Below, in pieces: positions 35,965 to 47,579 of a stretch of DNA of 64,000 bases. The notes under the pieces were generated by a model. That model made no database searches and was not told where the DNA came from. It saw nothing but the letters and a program-made list of their open reading frames with translations. The stretch spans positions 60,873 to 124,872 of the forward strand of contig JADNRY010000188.1 in assembly GCA_015501585.1 (NCBI GenBank). The letters run 5' to 3'. The DNA is from Rhodocollybia butyracea (lineage: Eukaryota; Basidiomycota; Agaricomycetes; Agaricales; Omphalotaceae). Every line of letters starts with the position of its first letter. The first letter of the stretch is position 1. The translations under genes were made by a program, and so were the position numbers.

Positions 35965-38039
35965 ATGGCTCTCCGCAAGCTCCTGACTTTCCTCTCAATC
36001 ATAGCCATGGCTTCTGCTGGCATGGTTGTACATGAGAGCCGTACATCCGTCCCAGCTGGATTCGTCAGCCAAGGTGCAGCTCCTGCTAATGATATGCTTA
36101 CGCTTCGTGTTGCTTTGACATCCAACGACGTTGCTGGTCTGGAAGCAAAGTTGATGTCCCTTTCTACGCCAGGGAGCTCTGAGTTCCGACAATGGCTGTC
36201 GATGGAAGAGGTTCAGTAACGTCTCTCAACGTTTGAACGTATAACATGGCTGACGAGATATGAACTCCGAAGGTGAAATCTTTTGTCCAGCCTTCCTCAG
36301 AAACAGTTTCTGCTTTTTCTTCCTTCGCATCTGCGAACGGCCTTACGCCCACTGTGATCTCACCAAACGGCGATTGGGTGTCTATCACGCTCCCAGTCTC
36401 ACAGGCAAACGACCTCTTCGATACGCAGTTTGAAGTTTTCTCGCATCCCGCTATGTCGGACACTATCACGCGCACACTCTCTGTCTCTCTGCCATCTGAA
36501 CTGGTTGGGCACGTCGACGTAATCCATCCAACCACCGAGTTTACAAGCCCCAACAATCGCTTAACTCCCACCAGACTTAGCGTTGACAGGCGTGCGGTCG
36601 CCGCATCTTGCAACTCGAGCCTTCCAACTGGTGTCGTGACTCCAACGTGTTTACAAGAGCTTTACGGGATCCCGACGACCCCTGCCACGGAAAAGAACTC
36701 CCTCCTCGTAACTGCCTACGAAGATCAATTTGCGCAAAATGCGGATCTCGAGGTTTGTGGCCTTCATACGCAGATGTGAGGAAACCACTGATAATATTTC
36801 GCTATCATAGCAATTCCTCAAACTCTTGCGTCCTGATATTCCACCCGTAACGACATTCACCGTATTGAGCTTAGACCGTGGTGTTAACACCCAGAACCCT
36901 AACGATGCAGGAACCGAAGCAAACCTGGATATACAGTACACGACTGGTTAATTCTTTTTTTGTTCAATTCTATTTTTTTTTTAGCTGAACACAAAATCAG
37001 GTGTTGCGACAGAAGTCCCCATCGAATTCTTAGCAGTCGGTGGGAACAACTTCCCCACATCGTTACTGGACACCACGACGTTCCTCGATGGTGTTGCTAA
37101 CCCACCTTCCGTCATGACAACATCTTACGGCGATACTGAATCGGCATTTGGAAGTAGCATGGCAACGTCAGTATTTTAGCTTCGGATTTTTTTATTCTTT
37201 GGTTAATTTCCCCTTCTCTACAGGAAGGTATGTAACGGCTACATGGCACTGGGAACCCGGGGTATATCGGTGATGTTTGCATCGGGAGATGTGAGTTTGT
37301 TCCTGCATGAATTATCACCCCCTCTGACTTAAAATGCAGGGCGGTGTGCGCGGAAACCATGACACCCTCTCTGTCTGCAATGACAACACATTCATGCCCG
37401 TGTTCCCTGCTGCGTGCCCTTTCGTGACCGCAGTAGGATCTACACAAGGCTTCGGGCCTGAGAAAGCTATCAACTTTACCGGTGGCGGGTTTTCCAACGT
37501 CTTCACTACCCCGTCCTATCAGACCGCACAAGTCGCCAGTTTCCTCAAGACTATTCCATCCAACTTCGCAGGGACATTCAACAAGGCCGGACGAGGCTAC
37601 CCTGATGTCTCCGTCCAGGGCTGGAACTTTGAAGTCGTATCTGGCGGCGAAGTGGGCCTTGTTGGAGGGACCAGCGCATCTTCTCCGACTTTTGCTGCTA
37701 TAATTGCCCTGATCAATAACCAGTTGGTCGCGGCAGGGAAGCCTGTCCTCGGATTCCTCAACCCGTTCATCTATTCCACTGCATCGACAGCTTTCACTGA
37801 CATCACTATTGGCAAGAATTCAGGTTTTGTTTGTCCCGCCACATCAGTGAGTATTGGTCTTGAATCATTTCTATAATTGTTTTCATGTCCGACTAGGTAG
37901 CGTTCAGCGCGGCCGTTGGGTGGGATGCACTCAGTAAGTTTTTGCTTTTTTGCAATATTTTTCTCATGATTGACATTATGTATAAGCTGGTTTCGGAACC
38001 CCCGTGTTCTCCGAACTCCTGGCAGCTGCGTTGGCGTGA
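35965..38039 (+). CDS. Secreted sedolisin-type serine carboxyl peptidase (S53, tripeptidyl-peptidase-like)
   Basis: Eight exons give 563 aa in one frame: 35965-36210, 36273-36752, 36811-36946, 37001-37166, 37224-37290, 37340-37846, 37897-37933 and 37987-38039. A signal peptide (aa 1 to ~19, LLTFLSIIAMASA) is followed by a Pro-kumamolisin-type propeptide (aa ~35-185). The catalytic domain shows the Glu/Asp pair in DAGTEANLD (E278, D282), the oxyanion Asp in FASGDGG (about D365) and the nucleophile in GGTSASSP (S477). Acidic residues near the C-terminus (TDITIGKNSGF, GWDALTGFGTP) fit the calcium site. The enzyme should act outside the cell at acid pH in protein breakdown. The first donor (GTTCAG) is weak but needed for frame. 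No frame damage is seen. Confidence 0.93.
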
Positions 38040-38169
38040 TAGCTGGAGAGTAGAATTTGAATTTCGGTCTGTCGAACTTGAATGTAATATTCCTGGAATA
38101 AAATTTGGTGTGAAACTCGTATGCTCGTGCGTACCTGGCGTTCCTTCCAGGTAATCGTGTATGTTTTCC

Positions 38170-38712
38170 TCACCAGGCACGGGATAATCGCGGAGCCTCT
38201 TTAAGCACACGAATAACACGCAAGAGATTGTAATCGCTATTTTTGGCCCTCTTGACCATCGCAAGTTGAGCCAGATTTAGTTTATGCGGCTGCAGCTCCG
38301 GCAATAAATGGTGAGTAAGATACACGACAGCGGACTTGAGCAAAGTAGTTTCGAGATCTAAAAAAAACCAAAAGTGTTCCAAGTATAAAAATAGCACCTC
38401 TAGGACGGACAAACCCGACGCAAATCTACAGTCTTGACAGTTCAACGGCGAAAGTACACGGGATTCTGGATTTTGAAAAGGTAGTTTAATGATGAGTGTG
38501 ACGACGATAGGAATAGGTAGATCGCTTTGAAGTTGAGTTCGAAATCTCGTTACGCCTGTTCTTTTGCAGTGAGTACAACGTAGAGAGGGACAAGGTCTGG
38601 AGAGTCTTCGGGACGCAGGGAGGTTGCATGAATACATCCGGCGGCCTAAGTTTGGATGATTAGCGCGAGTGAAAAAATAGAATCGAATCGAACATACCAA
38701 AAATGGCATCAT
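38170..38712 (-). CDS. Possible small uncharacterised gene, weak support
   Basis: An uninterrupted minus-strand frame of 180 codons starts with two Met codons at 38712. A plausible small intron near its start (GTATGTTCG donor, ACTTAG acceptor) would shift to a frame reading HATSLRPEDSPDLVPLYVVL, which looks more protein-like but soon hits a stop. No domain was recognised. The gene lies tail-to-tail with the sedolisin. It could equally be a non-coding open stretch. Confidence 0.2.
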   Translation of the reverse strand: MMPFLVCSIRFYFFTRANHPNLGRRMYSCNLPASRRLSRPCPSLRCTHCKRTGVTRFRTQLQSDLPIPIVVTLIIKLPFQNPESRVLSPLNCQDCRFASGLSVLEVLFLYLEHFWFFLDLETTLLKSAVVYLTHHLLPELQPHKLNLAQLAMVKRAKNSDYNLLRVIRVLKEAPRLSRAW

Positions 38713-40173
38713 CCTCTACCTACCGCCTTCCGATCCTAATATAGATACTCCTACGACTTCCGGGCAAACACAAACGGGAGGATTATCATAGATTCTATAT
38801 CCTTCGTTAGCACTAGCGCGTACGGACAATTAACAACAGCTGTCATAGGGTTGGTACTAGCGAAAGTTGGCTTGGTCGTATGTCCAAAACTCACTGAAAA
38901 CGGGTTCAAAATTCTCCAGGCCAATGTGTAGTTGGAATACCATGTTGAGACTAGTTTCATCCGGTCGATGCGTTCCAATGGTTTGTTGTTTGATGGTTGT
39001 AGCGAAAGGCACGGGCGCCTAGCACTAAGCGCTCGCTCAATGTGGTTGATTGCCAACTAACAATAATGACTCTGAATCTCGAGAATGGTCTCTTATGTAT
39101 CGAACGGTACCTCAAGATGGTCGGCGACGAAATGGCGCGAAACGGATTCTCATTCAATGATATCATATCGGTCTTGTCAGCCTTTCCTCTATCTTTTTCT
39201 CGCATGTTGTAGTCCTTCTCTCTACGCGTGGACATCATCCAGCCTACACGGACATGGATATAGCCTCACTTCCTTTAATTCAAGCACAAAACTGGACGGA
39301 TAGGATTTGTGGAAGGCCTCGAAACTCTTGAATAACCGCTCGACTGGATCTATACAAGGCATGGAAGAACAAGTCAAGTAAATGCATCTGAAGTCAACAA
39401 GCAGAAACGCAGCCCCTCTCGAACCGTTCGATTGGATGATCTATATCAGGCATGGAAGAACAAGTGCTAGTGAGGATCAAGTAAAATGCGATCTGAATGC
39501 AGAAACGCACCCACTCTACGCCGCGGACATACGTTATCCATTCCAGGCTACACCCGGTTTCTAGGCTGCTGTTGTCGACTCGGTACGAATTGCGAGTTTT
39601 GCCGTATACACCATCATTTCTTTAAGTAGTATTTTCAGCGGAAAGCCTCTCCTCGAGCCCACACTATCCTTTCTCCCTTTGGATTCCCTGTACGTCGCTT
39701 CACGAACGTAAGGTCCCGTCTTCGTTACCTGGCCTTTTTGTTCAAAGGTTTCATTGCTTCAAGTTGAAAATTCGCAGATCGGGTTGCTGTGAGGAAGGCT
39801 TATTGACACCGATGATCGATGTTACTTGAAAAGGGTTATAAGGTGCTCATACCAATCCTGGTCGTCTGTCTTTGGCCAAGAGGCATTTTTGCTATGGGCT
39901 CATGTTGTCTTTCGACTACGCTTATTTGTTCAAGGTTTCATTTGATGTTGATACATTAGCGGGGCTGACTGATTGTGGGAAACTTGTAGAATTGATTGAC
40001 GAACGTTGAAGCAGAATTTTGCACGCTGGATGATTTTAGTTTCCTATCACCTGCACAACTTGTGCTGTATCACTTTTTGACCTTAAAACCTTATTGCCAT
40101 TAGACGCCGAGAGTCCGATATATCAAGACAGCGGCTTACTCGACGTCCCACATCCTAACTCTTCACATAATCC
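38713..40173. other. Intergenic region without a supported gene
   Basis: Short frames on both strands near 38750-39560 have no motifs or splice-consistent partners. Two related segments (39400-39470 repeats words from 39310-39390, such as GGCATGGAAGAACAAG) show a small local duplication. Confidence 0.4.
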
Positions 40174-41871
40174 ATGAATGCTCAGGACTTTTCCAATTTT
40201 ACGATTACAGACTCCGAGTTCAATCATGTTAGGGGTAATCAGACTGTGCTTACCATCCACCAGTACGGCCAGATTACTCATAATGTACGTCTCCTCCCTT
40301 GCTTTCATCTGCTCAGCTTTGATTTTGGCTGTCTTCTCATGCTAGTATTCTGGGTCTGAAGAGGATGTAGGTTTATTCTTCAGGTATTATTCGCTGCTGA
40401 TCTATTTCATAGGTACCAAGGATATCACAGTTCGAGGCGTCACCGATTGATGATCTTCCTTGTGTTACCTTCCACGGAGATACCTTGTTTCATGCACGAT
40501 TGCAGACTCCGAACGATCAAGGACGTCTAGTGGTTATCAGACGCCTTGCAAAAGTAACAACTGACGAGGTCAACAATAACATTCAATTCCTCTGTAAGTA
40601 TACATAACTAAGGCCAACCTGATAGGACTTGCATGAAGAGATCAAGCATGCAGCAGCATTCTTGTGAGTTTTACCCATAAGAAAGTGTCTAATTGCTTTT
40701 TTCACATATCTAACCTCTTTAGCGGTCCGAAGTTCGTGCATTTGTGTGCAGCATCCAGGCGATCCTCTCCCAATAAATTTTTAGTTTACTCAAATTGTAT
40801 GTGAATCATCATCCAAAAAATTGACATCACATTATCAACTCATCTACAGCCATCACTACATATGTCGATTTCAAGAACTCTAGGAAACTCCGGGAGAAGC
40901 CTACAGAAATTTTGACGAAAAGGTAGTTTTGCTCTGTCAATGTCTAGGACCAAGTTCACTTTCTTTCAGTACACGCTGACCCTCAAGGTAGCAATATTGC
41001 CTCTTGGCATTTCTTGAATATTCTGACCATTGTAACCTCAGGACGCTTTGGCATATCTACAAAGTAAATCAGTTGATGGTCTTACTCTTGATATCCTTTT
41101 CAACGAAGTAAGTGAACCTTGCGAAAATTGTTGCAACAAGACGCTGATAACTATCAGACTCGTACTGTCAATCTCAATGAAGGGACCGCTCTTATCGTAG
41201 TTCCAACTCTCCCATCCGCACCAGCAGAACGTGTCAAGATCATTGTTGGAGTTTTACAGAGCTATCAGAAAAAGGTCCAGAACCGCCTTGCTGTACCTAC
41301 GCGATTCACCCGGTGCCCAGAGTGTTTTCCTAGTACCAAAAGGTTTTATCAATCACTGGTGGACTCGGTGTTGCAGTCACTAGAGAATGTTCAGCCGCAC
41401 TTGGAATGGGCCCGAAATCTTACTCACTGGCAAATCCAGGATGAAGATAAACCCGAGGCAGTATTTGACGATGCCAACAGGCTTGTTGAGGATATGAGAC
41501 AGAATACTGCAGTATCTTTATACAAAGGCATGAATGATCTGCTGGAGCGCTCAACAAGCGCACAGAAGGGGGTTTGCATATGGTGCGGAAAGGACTGGGA
41601 TCGCAATGTAAGTATCTTATCAACTTGAATATCCCGATCAGGCTTCAAGCATACTCATTTCGAATCTATAGCAAAATTCCCCAACAGCTTCCGAGCTTAC
41701 AGGCGGAACTGGACGGTAAGAATCTCATTTTGTACACTATGTAGCAGTAATAATCGTGATAATCTCTTGTATGCTAGAATTATGATTGTATTAGTAGGAG
41801 TTCTTGCACTCCTGCTGAGTGCTTTGAGCTTCACAACGAATCAAAGGACGGGGGGTTACTATTACCGCTGA
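40174..41871 (+). CDS. Hypothetical multi-exon protein with C-terminal membrane anchor
   Basis: The first exon (40174-40284) encodes an N-terminal motif common in agaricomycete hypothetical proteins (FTITDSEFNHVRGNQT). Clear exons follow at 40413-40593, at about 40720-40798, at about 40851-40924, at about 41043-41106, and at 41141-41607. The last exons 41672-41715 and 41778-41871 are phase-consistent and end in a hydrophobic helix (MIVLVGVLALLLSALSF) plus a short polar tail, as in tail-anchored proteins. A CxxC pair appears in GVCIWCGKDW. At three junctions (near 40593-40630, 40924-40970 and 41106-41141) the best splice sites do not keep the same phase, so exon choice or sequence is wrong there, or the gene is damaged. 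The function is unknown. Confidence 0.65.
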
Positions 41872-42207
41872 TTTCGCCTTGGTGGAATTTCCCGCTGGCG
41901 GGAAAGATGTCGGGTGGCTCCATTAGTAGTGATTCTGGCTAAAGTAATAGGAATAAATTCTGTGTTTTTGTTGCCCCTTCTCGTGTTTGATTGTGGATTC
42001 TGTCATGCGAAGGTATTGATGTTTCTGGTTTATATTGCTGGTCAGGCCAATAGTTATACTGAAGAGGAGTTGGAAGGAAAGAAGTGATAACCGAAGAAAC
42101 ACAGATGGGAGTCCGAGTCATTTTTCTGCTCAACGTTCAAAAATTGGTCATAAAAGCAGGATAATCAAATCACTCGGTTATATACTGGCGACTTGAACGA
42201 ACACAAT

Positions 42208-42245
42208 CCGGCCTGGCTTGTTCGAACAGACAATCCAGAGATTGG
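42208..42245 (-). pseudogene. 3' half fragment of a tRNA-Tyr-like gene
   Basis: On the minus strand a T arm with GTTCGAACA and a GCCGG end resembles the 3' half of the intact tRNA-Tyr nearby, with several changes. No 5' half is adjacent. Confidence 0.5.
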
Positions 42246-42317
42246 AACACTTGGTACTGGAGAAACCTGGGAGAAACTACCATCAAAAAAAATAATCCAA
42301 TTACACTGGATCGCGTA

Positions 42318-42404
42318 TCCGACCTGCCTGGTTCGAACAGGCGACCCCGAGATGAGTTTTTAGCCGGTTACAGTCTCGTGCTCTTCCTACTGAGCTAAGG
42401 TCGG
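42318..42404 (-). tRNA. tRNA-Tyr (GTA) with intron
   Basis: The acceptor stem CCGACCT/AGGTCGG is perfect, with discriminator A. The D arm is GCTC..GAGC and the anticodon stem CGAGA/TCTCG has loop CTGTAA plus A (anticodon GTA). The T arm contains GTTCGAACC. A 14-nt intron (42367-42354) follows position 37, leaving 73 nt. An intron at this position is usual for eukaryotic tRNA-Tyr. Confidence 0.92.
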
Positions 42405-43020
42405 GTTCTTAATAGAGGAGAAGCATTGGATAAGTTGCGGCAAAGACTTTTGAGCAAGAAACAGCAAGAAATACACCTGCAACGGCCTGCTGATCGAGCT
42501 TCATTTCTCACCGTCGTGCAATAGCACTGTCGTCGTCTATCTAAGTTGGTCTCGTACCAAGGGCAAGATCAAATCCCTATGGGAATTTGCGTCCGACGCC
42601 GTTCAGTCACGAAAAAAGTCGAAAGGGCTGAGCATTTGATATCATGAAGAACATCAAATGCCCATAGGGATCTAGCACTTCCTATTAAAGCTACTTATTG
42701 ACATTCATTCAGCTGAGGTAGTCTGCGTGTCCAGTAGCGGCATTTCTTCAAAATCGGTCTCACGAACGATGCGCTTCTGTTTTTAAGTTCTTCTCGGTGC
42801 ACAGATATCCCTCTTGACGCCAACACTTTATGGCCTGTAGATATTAATGAGGGTCGTACAAAAGAACAACTTGCGTCGAAGATCTGGGAGTAATAGTCGC
42901 GAGACAGCCGCTCACAACGATGACGGTCGCGCTGATAAAAAGATTGTCAGAAGAAGTAGAACCAGGGCTGAACACGCACTGTGCGAAAGTAATGAGGGTC
43001 GAGTAGCTCCAGCCAACTGT

Positions 43021-43515
43021 GTTTCTCATTTTTCTGAAGCTCAACGTTCAACTATGCTCGTAGAGGCACATCTCCGGCGACCCTGATCAACGCGTCGCAA
43101 GGCATGTGACCGCAGGCGCGACCAGACGAACTTTCACTGTGAAAGGTCATACCGAGTTTATGCTGGACCTCGAAGATTTTTAAGCTCTACGTTCAGCTAT
43201 ACCTGTTCTCCGGCGACCCTTTGATCAGCCGCGTCGCCAACAGGCGCTAAATGCCCATATTCTGGAACAATTTTAGTTCGAGCTACAAAAAGACTCCTCT
43301 GGCGCGCTCAGCACTGACACGAAGGGACTGCCCTTTGGGCTCACACAAGCAGGATAATTACTTTGGGTGACGTCAGACGCTCGATCAGTACTTCAGTCCT
43401 CACTGTCAATTAGGACCTTCGCTGCGAGAATTACTCTGGATGGACAGCCATCGCTTCGCGAGAATTACATTGGATGGACGGCCATCGCTTCGCGAAAATT
43501 ACATTTGGGCGACGT
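43021..43515. repeat. ~500-bp direct repeat, left copy
   Basis: This matches 44170-44682 in the same orientation. It starts around AAGCTCAACGTTCAACTATG, shares GGCACATCTCCGGCGACCCT, and later shares ATGCCCATATTCTGG and TTTGGGTGACGTCAGACGCT. It ends in a short array of ~30-bp units with CATCGCTTCGCGA. Indels separate the copies. Confidence 0.8.
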
Positions 43516-44169
43516 CAGCCGCCAACGATGCTTCGCATCGGCCAACCGATCTCGCTGCGCTCGATCAGTTGGCTTGGCGGCTGCCGAGTAGCTCCAGCCA
43601 ACTGTGTTTCTCATTTTTCTGCACGCGACGAACCAGAGGAATGCCTGCACTGAGGGAATAGGCGGAGCATTTTTATCCAACAGAGCGAGAGCTTTTTCTT
43701 TGGACTCGTACAAAAGACCAAAAGCCAGTTTCGTGCGGTCTCAAGTTTGAGCAATGTGCCGGGATTGAGATGTGTCACATCCATCGAGACAACGAATTTT
43801 GCCCAATGATCAGCAGTTGGGAATGCTTCATGGAGCTCTTCTGCTAGCTTTCGCGATGTTTCCTTTCTAGCTCGGTCTGATACTTGTCGGCTGCGGAATA
43901 GGGACGGGAAGTGAAAAGTCGCGTGGTTTTTCCGGAGCTATTGCTGAATAGAGTCAGAGCCTGATGCAACGGGGGTTGGAGGCATGGGGGTTGGAGGCAT
44001 AGGGATTGTCGGCAGCGTTTGAGGAAGATGGCAAGGAAAGAAAGAAAGAAAGAGAGGTGCTTCGAAATCAAAGCAGTAGCTGTCAATCAAGAAATTAGGC
44101 GCTCACGCCTGCCAGCCCAGACGTACTTTTACTGCGAAAAGGCATATCTAGTTTAGGCTGGGCCTCGCT
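43516..44169 (-). pseudogene. Spacer between the direct repeats, with remnant coding sequence
   Basis: On the minus strand about 43600-43850 reads protein-like in two adjoining frames (WAKFVVSMDVTHLNPGTLL, then SKEKALALLDKNAPPIPS), with a frame break between them. A piece encoding RKMRNTVGWSYS occurs again at about 43003-43041. I do not recognise the protein. It is probably a decayed gene carried in the element. Confidence 0.4.
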
Positions 44170-44682
44170 GAGGCATAAGCTCAACGTTCAACTATGCTCG
44201 TAGAGGCACATCTCCGGCGACCCTGATCAACGCGTCGCAAGGCATGTGACCACTTTTACTGTGAAACGTCATACCGAGTTTATGCTGGACCTCAGCTCAT
44301 CGACCTGTTCGCCGGTGACCCATTGATCAATATTCAATCGCGTCGCCAACAGACGTTAAATATAAATATATAAATGCCCATATTCTGGTACAATTTTAGT
44401 TCGAGCTAAAGCTAAGCGCTAAGGACCTGGCACGCTCAGCACTGACACGAAGGCGGCCCAACACTGACAGTGATGACACAATTACTTTGGGTGACGTCAG
44501 ACGCTCGATTAGTCCTCACTGACAGCCTTCGCTGCTGGACGGCCATCGCTTCGCGAGAATTACTCTGGATGGACGGCCATCGCTTCGCGAGAAATACTGT
44601 CGCTGCGCGAAAATTACATTGGATGGACAGCCATCGCTGCGCGAGAAATACTGTCGCTTCGCGAAAATTACATTTGGCGGCG
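44170..44682. repeat. ~500-bp direct repeat, right copy
   Basis: Partner of 43021-43515; its end (TTACATTTGG then CGGCGG) abuts the 5' half of a tRNA-Tyr. With ~650 bp between the copies, the layout resembles a miniature terminal-repeat element, but no TG..CA ends or target duplication were found. Confidence 0.75.
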
Positions 44683-44685
44683 GCT

Positions 44686-44714
44686 CCGTGCTCTTCCAAC
44701 TGAGCTAAGGTCGG
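44686..44714 (-). pseudogene. 5' half fragment of a tRNA-Tyr gene
   Basis: The minus strand reads CCGACCTTAGCTCAGTTGGA then AGAGCACGG, nearly identical to the first ~29 nt of the intact tRNA-Tyr. It stops at the anticodon stem, where the direct repeat begins. Confidence 0.7.
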
Positions 44715-45404
44715 ATGATTGGAACTAGCCAGAATCCGAACAAGTGGGGAAAGAATTGGAGTTGGCGTAAGTAGCGAAATTAAATTCCCACGCGTTTCAG
44801 AGAAACCTTACTAGCCGTGCCAGAGGCGGAACGCGTAAAAAACAGTATAGAAGCTCAATTATACAGGAGCGGAAATATAATCTACCTCCTCCGAACTTGA
44901 GCAAATCGTAGTATTATATATAATACTCGGCTCCGCCATTCAGCGAGGTCCCACGAGGAAACTTCTTTCTTTACTGCGCAGACTCAGGCTGGTTCAACTT
45001 TAATTGTCCTGTCCAGTACCTGCGAGACAATCAGACTCGTTCGTACATTAACGCCATTCAATACCTATACAAAGCAATATCTCAAACATGTGCCGAGTGT
45101 GTATATATACCCAGGTTTTTGCATCTCCGTCTTTTTATCTGGTATCGGCTCTCTTCTACTGAGTTCGGCGTCTAAGTTGGAGATGGAGTTGACTTGGGCC
45201 TACGAAAAGCTGGAAACCACTATCTCCAACTACATCGAGTAAAGTCCTAGCTGTACGGCGATTCTTGAAGGGATGTTTGAATTCTTCTTTGCTTAATCTC
45301 GTTCATCCCGACGTTCGAAGCGACTCCTTACTACACTACATGTTACTTTCGTTTTGTTTCTTTATCATCATCCACTCTGCCCTTCTGTCAGAATTTTCGA
45401 TGCG
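44715..45404. other. Intergenic region
   Basis: No gene is supported. The frame at 45265-45519 overlaps the start of the duplicated upstream region of the hydrolase and lacks coding character. Confidence 0.45.
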
Positions 45405-45660
45405 GGAGTGGACATGTCATAATGCGGTCTTGTCACTAAGCAATTTAACTGTTACCCCACTCCCTTTCGCCTTTCTATGTGCTTGGACTCTATTACTTGT
45501 TATCAAATTTCATGTTTGAGAGGAAAGTCTTGGTCACTGTTTTCGTGAGATCCTATATGCAGCGTGACCTTCTTTTGCCATGATAAATAAATCCGTACAC
45601 CACCGCGATGTGTTCACCAGTAAGGTAGGATCCTAGCGGAGAATCTCGTGACATTCCCTC

Positions 45661-45667
45661 TATATAA
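45661..45667 (+). promoter_or_regulatory. TATA box of hydrolase paralogue 2
   Basis: TATATAA lies 36 nt upstream of the ATG. The same box at the same spacing precedes paralogue 3. Confidence 0.6.
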
Positions 45668-45696
45668 CTCCCTGCTTGAACAATGAAACACCAATA

Positions 45697-47079
45697 ATGT
45701 CCCATCCAATCCAAACGTACTCTCTCTCCAGAGGGATCGAGCTGTCCTTCACCGATAGCGGCGCCCCACCCAATTCCGTGGATTACACCACACTTCTCGT
45801 TGTACATGGTACAGCATTCAATGCCTGTGAGTAGTCTGAATTTATCGATTCTTGCTCACATGGCTTATTCCCAAGATGGCACCGCCGCGCACAGATCAAT
45901 TCCATAAGTTGCACTCCTACGCTCACGCCCTAAACCTACGTACTATCCTTCTCCACCGGAGAGACTATGTTGGCTCGACACCTTACAGTCTCACCGAGCT
46001 GGAGGAGATCTCAGAGGCAAAAAAAGTATTCTGGGAGCGATTAAGTGCACAACTGGCGGAGTTTGTGGTTATGCTTATCCAGAAGGAGGGGATTCCAAGA
46101 TTGACTCAGTCGACGGAGTCCCGCTCCGAAGGATTAGATCTCAAAGGTCGGGGTGGAGTAGCGATTATGGGATGGTCTTTTGGATGCGCGACAGTGTTGT
46201 CACTGTTTGGCGTGGTGAAGAACCCTATGATCTCTGACAAGCATTACGATTTACTCCAGGAGTACATCGGTGATTTCATCCTTTACGGTTATTATTCCCT
46301 CATTACCGAAAAATATCTAGATTCTACTGACCTTGATATTGATTCTAGACCCACCTCATGTCGCCTTCGGATATCCTGTCCCATCGGATAGTCCAAATTA
46401 CGTCCCATGGGAAGATTTAACGATCCCCCCTGGAAATATTCCCCAAGTCTTCTCGGATTGGGTTAGTTCATATTATGATCATCCATGTTATGACCCACAA
46501 AGTAGATGTCTGTCCTATACGGCCAGTATATATGATCTCGACGGACGTCCTAAGGCGGAGACGACTTCGGTATCTTCATGGACGGAGGAGGAGATCGCGA
46601 AAGGCATCGAAGGGAACAATGCGAAGACGGAAGTTTCGATGTCAGTGCACGTTAACGATTTTTCCTGTACAGTCATCAATTCGAGGACTAACAGGCCAAG
46701 TATAGGTTCATGTCCGGTATGCAGAAAACTATCGGTGTATTTGCCCACCAAGCTCTGTTTGATGAGAAATCCGTACAACACTGGTTCCCGAATGCCAAGG
46801 TAACTTATCTCGGAGTTACAAGAACAAATTGGACGTGTGCATGGGCAGAAATGGAAACAAAGAGGAGATATTATAATGCGAAGGATTTTCTTAGGCAAGG
46901 CCGGGATTTAAAATTTATCGACATCGACGGGGCGAATCATTTCGTGAGTGGTACTATCTTAGGCATCTGGATCATATAACCTACTCAAATACTACCAGCC
47001 GCATTGGGAACAAGCTCAGGAGTTTTTGAAAGTCCTCAGGAAGGGAATACACTCCAATAACACTGCTTTGAGGGGCTGA
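45697..47079 (+). CDS. Alpha/beta-hydrolase fold protein, paralogue 2
   Basis: Five exons keep frame and give 377 aa: 45697-45826, 45895-46287, 46349-46640, 46706-46943 and 46999-47079. Motifs are as in paralogue 1: HGTAFNA for the oxyanion region, GWSFG nucleophile elbow, and DGANHF at the end. Exon phases are identical to the other two copies. The extra ~6 nt in exon 2 relative to paralogue 1 (QSTESRSEGLD region) are shared with paralogue 3, so copies 2 and 3 are the closer pair. Start choice: the ATG 36 nt after the TATA box opens the conserved MSHPIQTYS N-terminus. The substrate is unknown; without a signal peptide it is probably intracellular. Confidence 0.86.
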
Positions 47080-47579
47080 GGCTGCATTGGGTAGGATTCA
47101 GGATGTTTCCTATGACTTACTGTTACCGACCGACGTACTACTGTATGTCATTGGGCTGGTACTGATTACGCTCCTCAAACGCTCCTCGTTACGCTCTGTA
47201 CTTTCTTACATCTGATTACAAGACTGAAGATGCTGAAATCATGCCGAACGCAATGCCCGAAATCCGAAGCCTACTTAAGTTCGCAATCTGACTCAAAATC
47301 CATTTTGAGACGACTGCACTGGTGAATCTGGCGATTCAAATTGAAATTGCAGGTTCGAAGCCGTGACCGTTTCGGCGCCTAATTGCCTTTCCTATGCTCT
47401 CATGTGCTCAATCTTTTCATCCATATCTCTTCATGCAATAAAGATTTTAGTAGTGGCTACCTTCGGGGAAATCCCTCCTCCCGATAAGTGGAAAGACTAA
47501 GGCTGCGGTGCAAAAGGTTGTCAGTGCGAGTATATAAAGCTGTAGCCTTCCCTCAGCCAAGTCTGTAGTTCATTGTACT

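Larger units (their letters stand above)
45405..47575. repeat. Tandem duplication unit 1 (hydrolase 2 plus flanks)
   Basis: This aligns with 48625-50765. The 5' flanks share CATAATGCGRTCTTGTCACT and the TATATAACTCCC box. The hydrolase genes are near-identical. The 3' flanks share GACTAAGG..GGTGC..AAGGTTGTCAG and TATAAAGCTGTA, which in unit 2 is the promoter of the VIT-VWA gene. In unit 1 the homology stops there and no VIT-VWA gene follows. Confidence 0.8.

Noticed and set aside
43021..44682. Calling the 500-bp repeats true LTRs
   Set aside because: No TG..CA ends, primer site or target duplication could be found by eye, so only direct repeats are claimed.
47350..47400. Possible tRNA (GGTTCGAAG near a B-box consensus)
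   Set aside because: No A-box or acceptor-stem pairing at the required distance.
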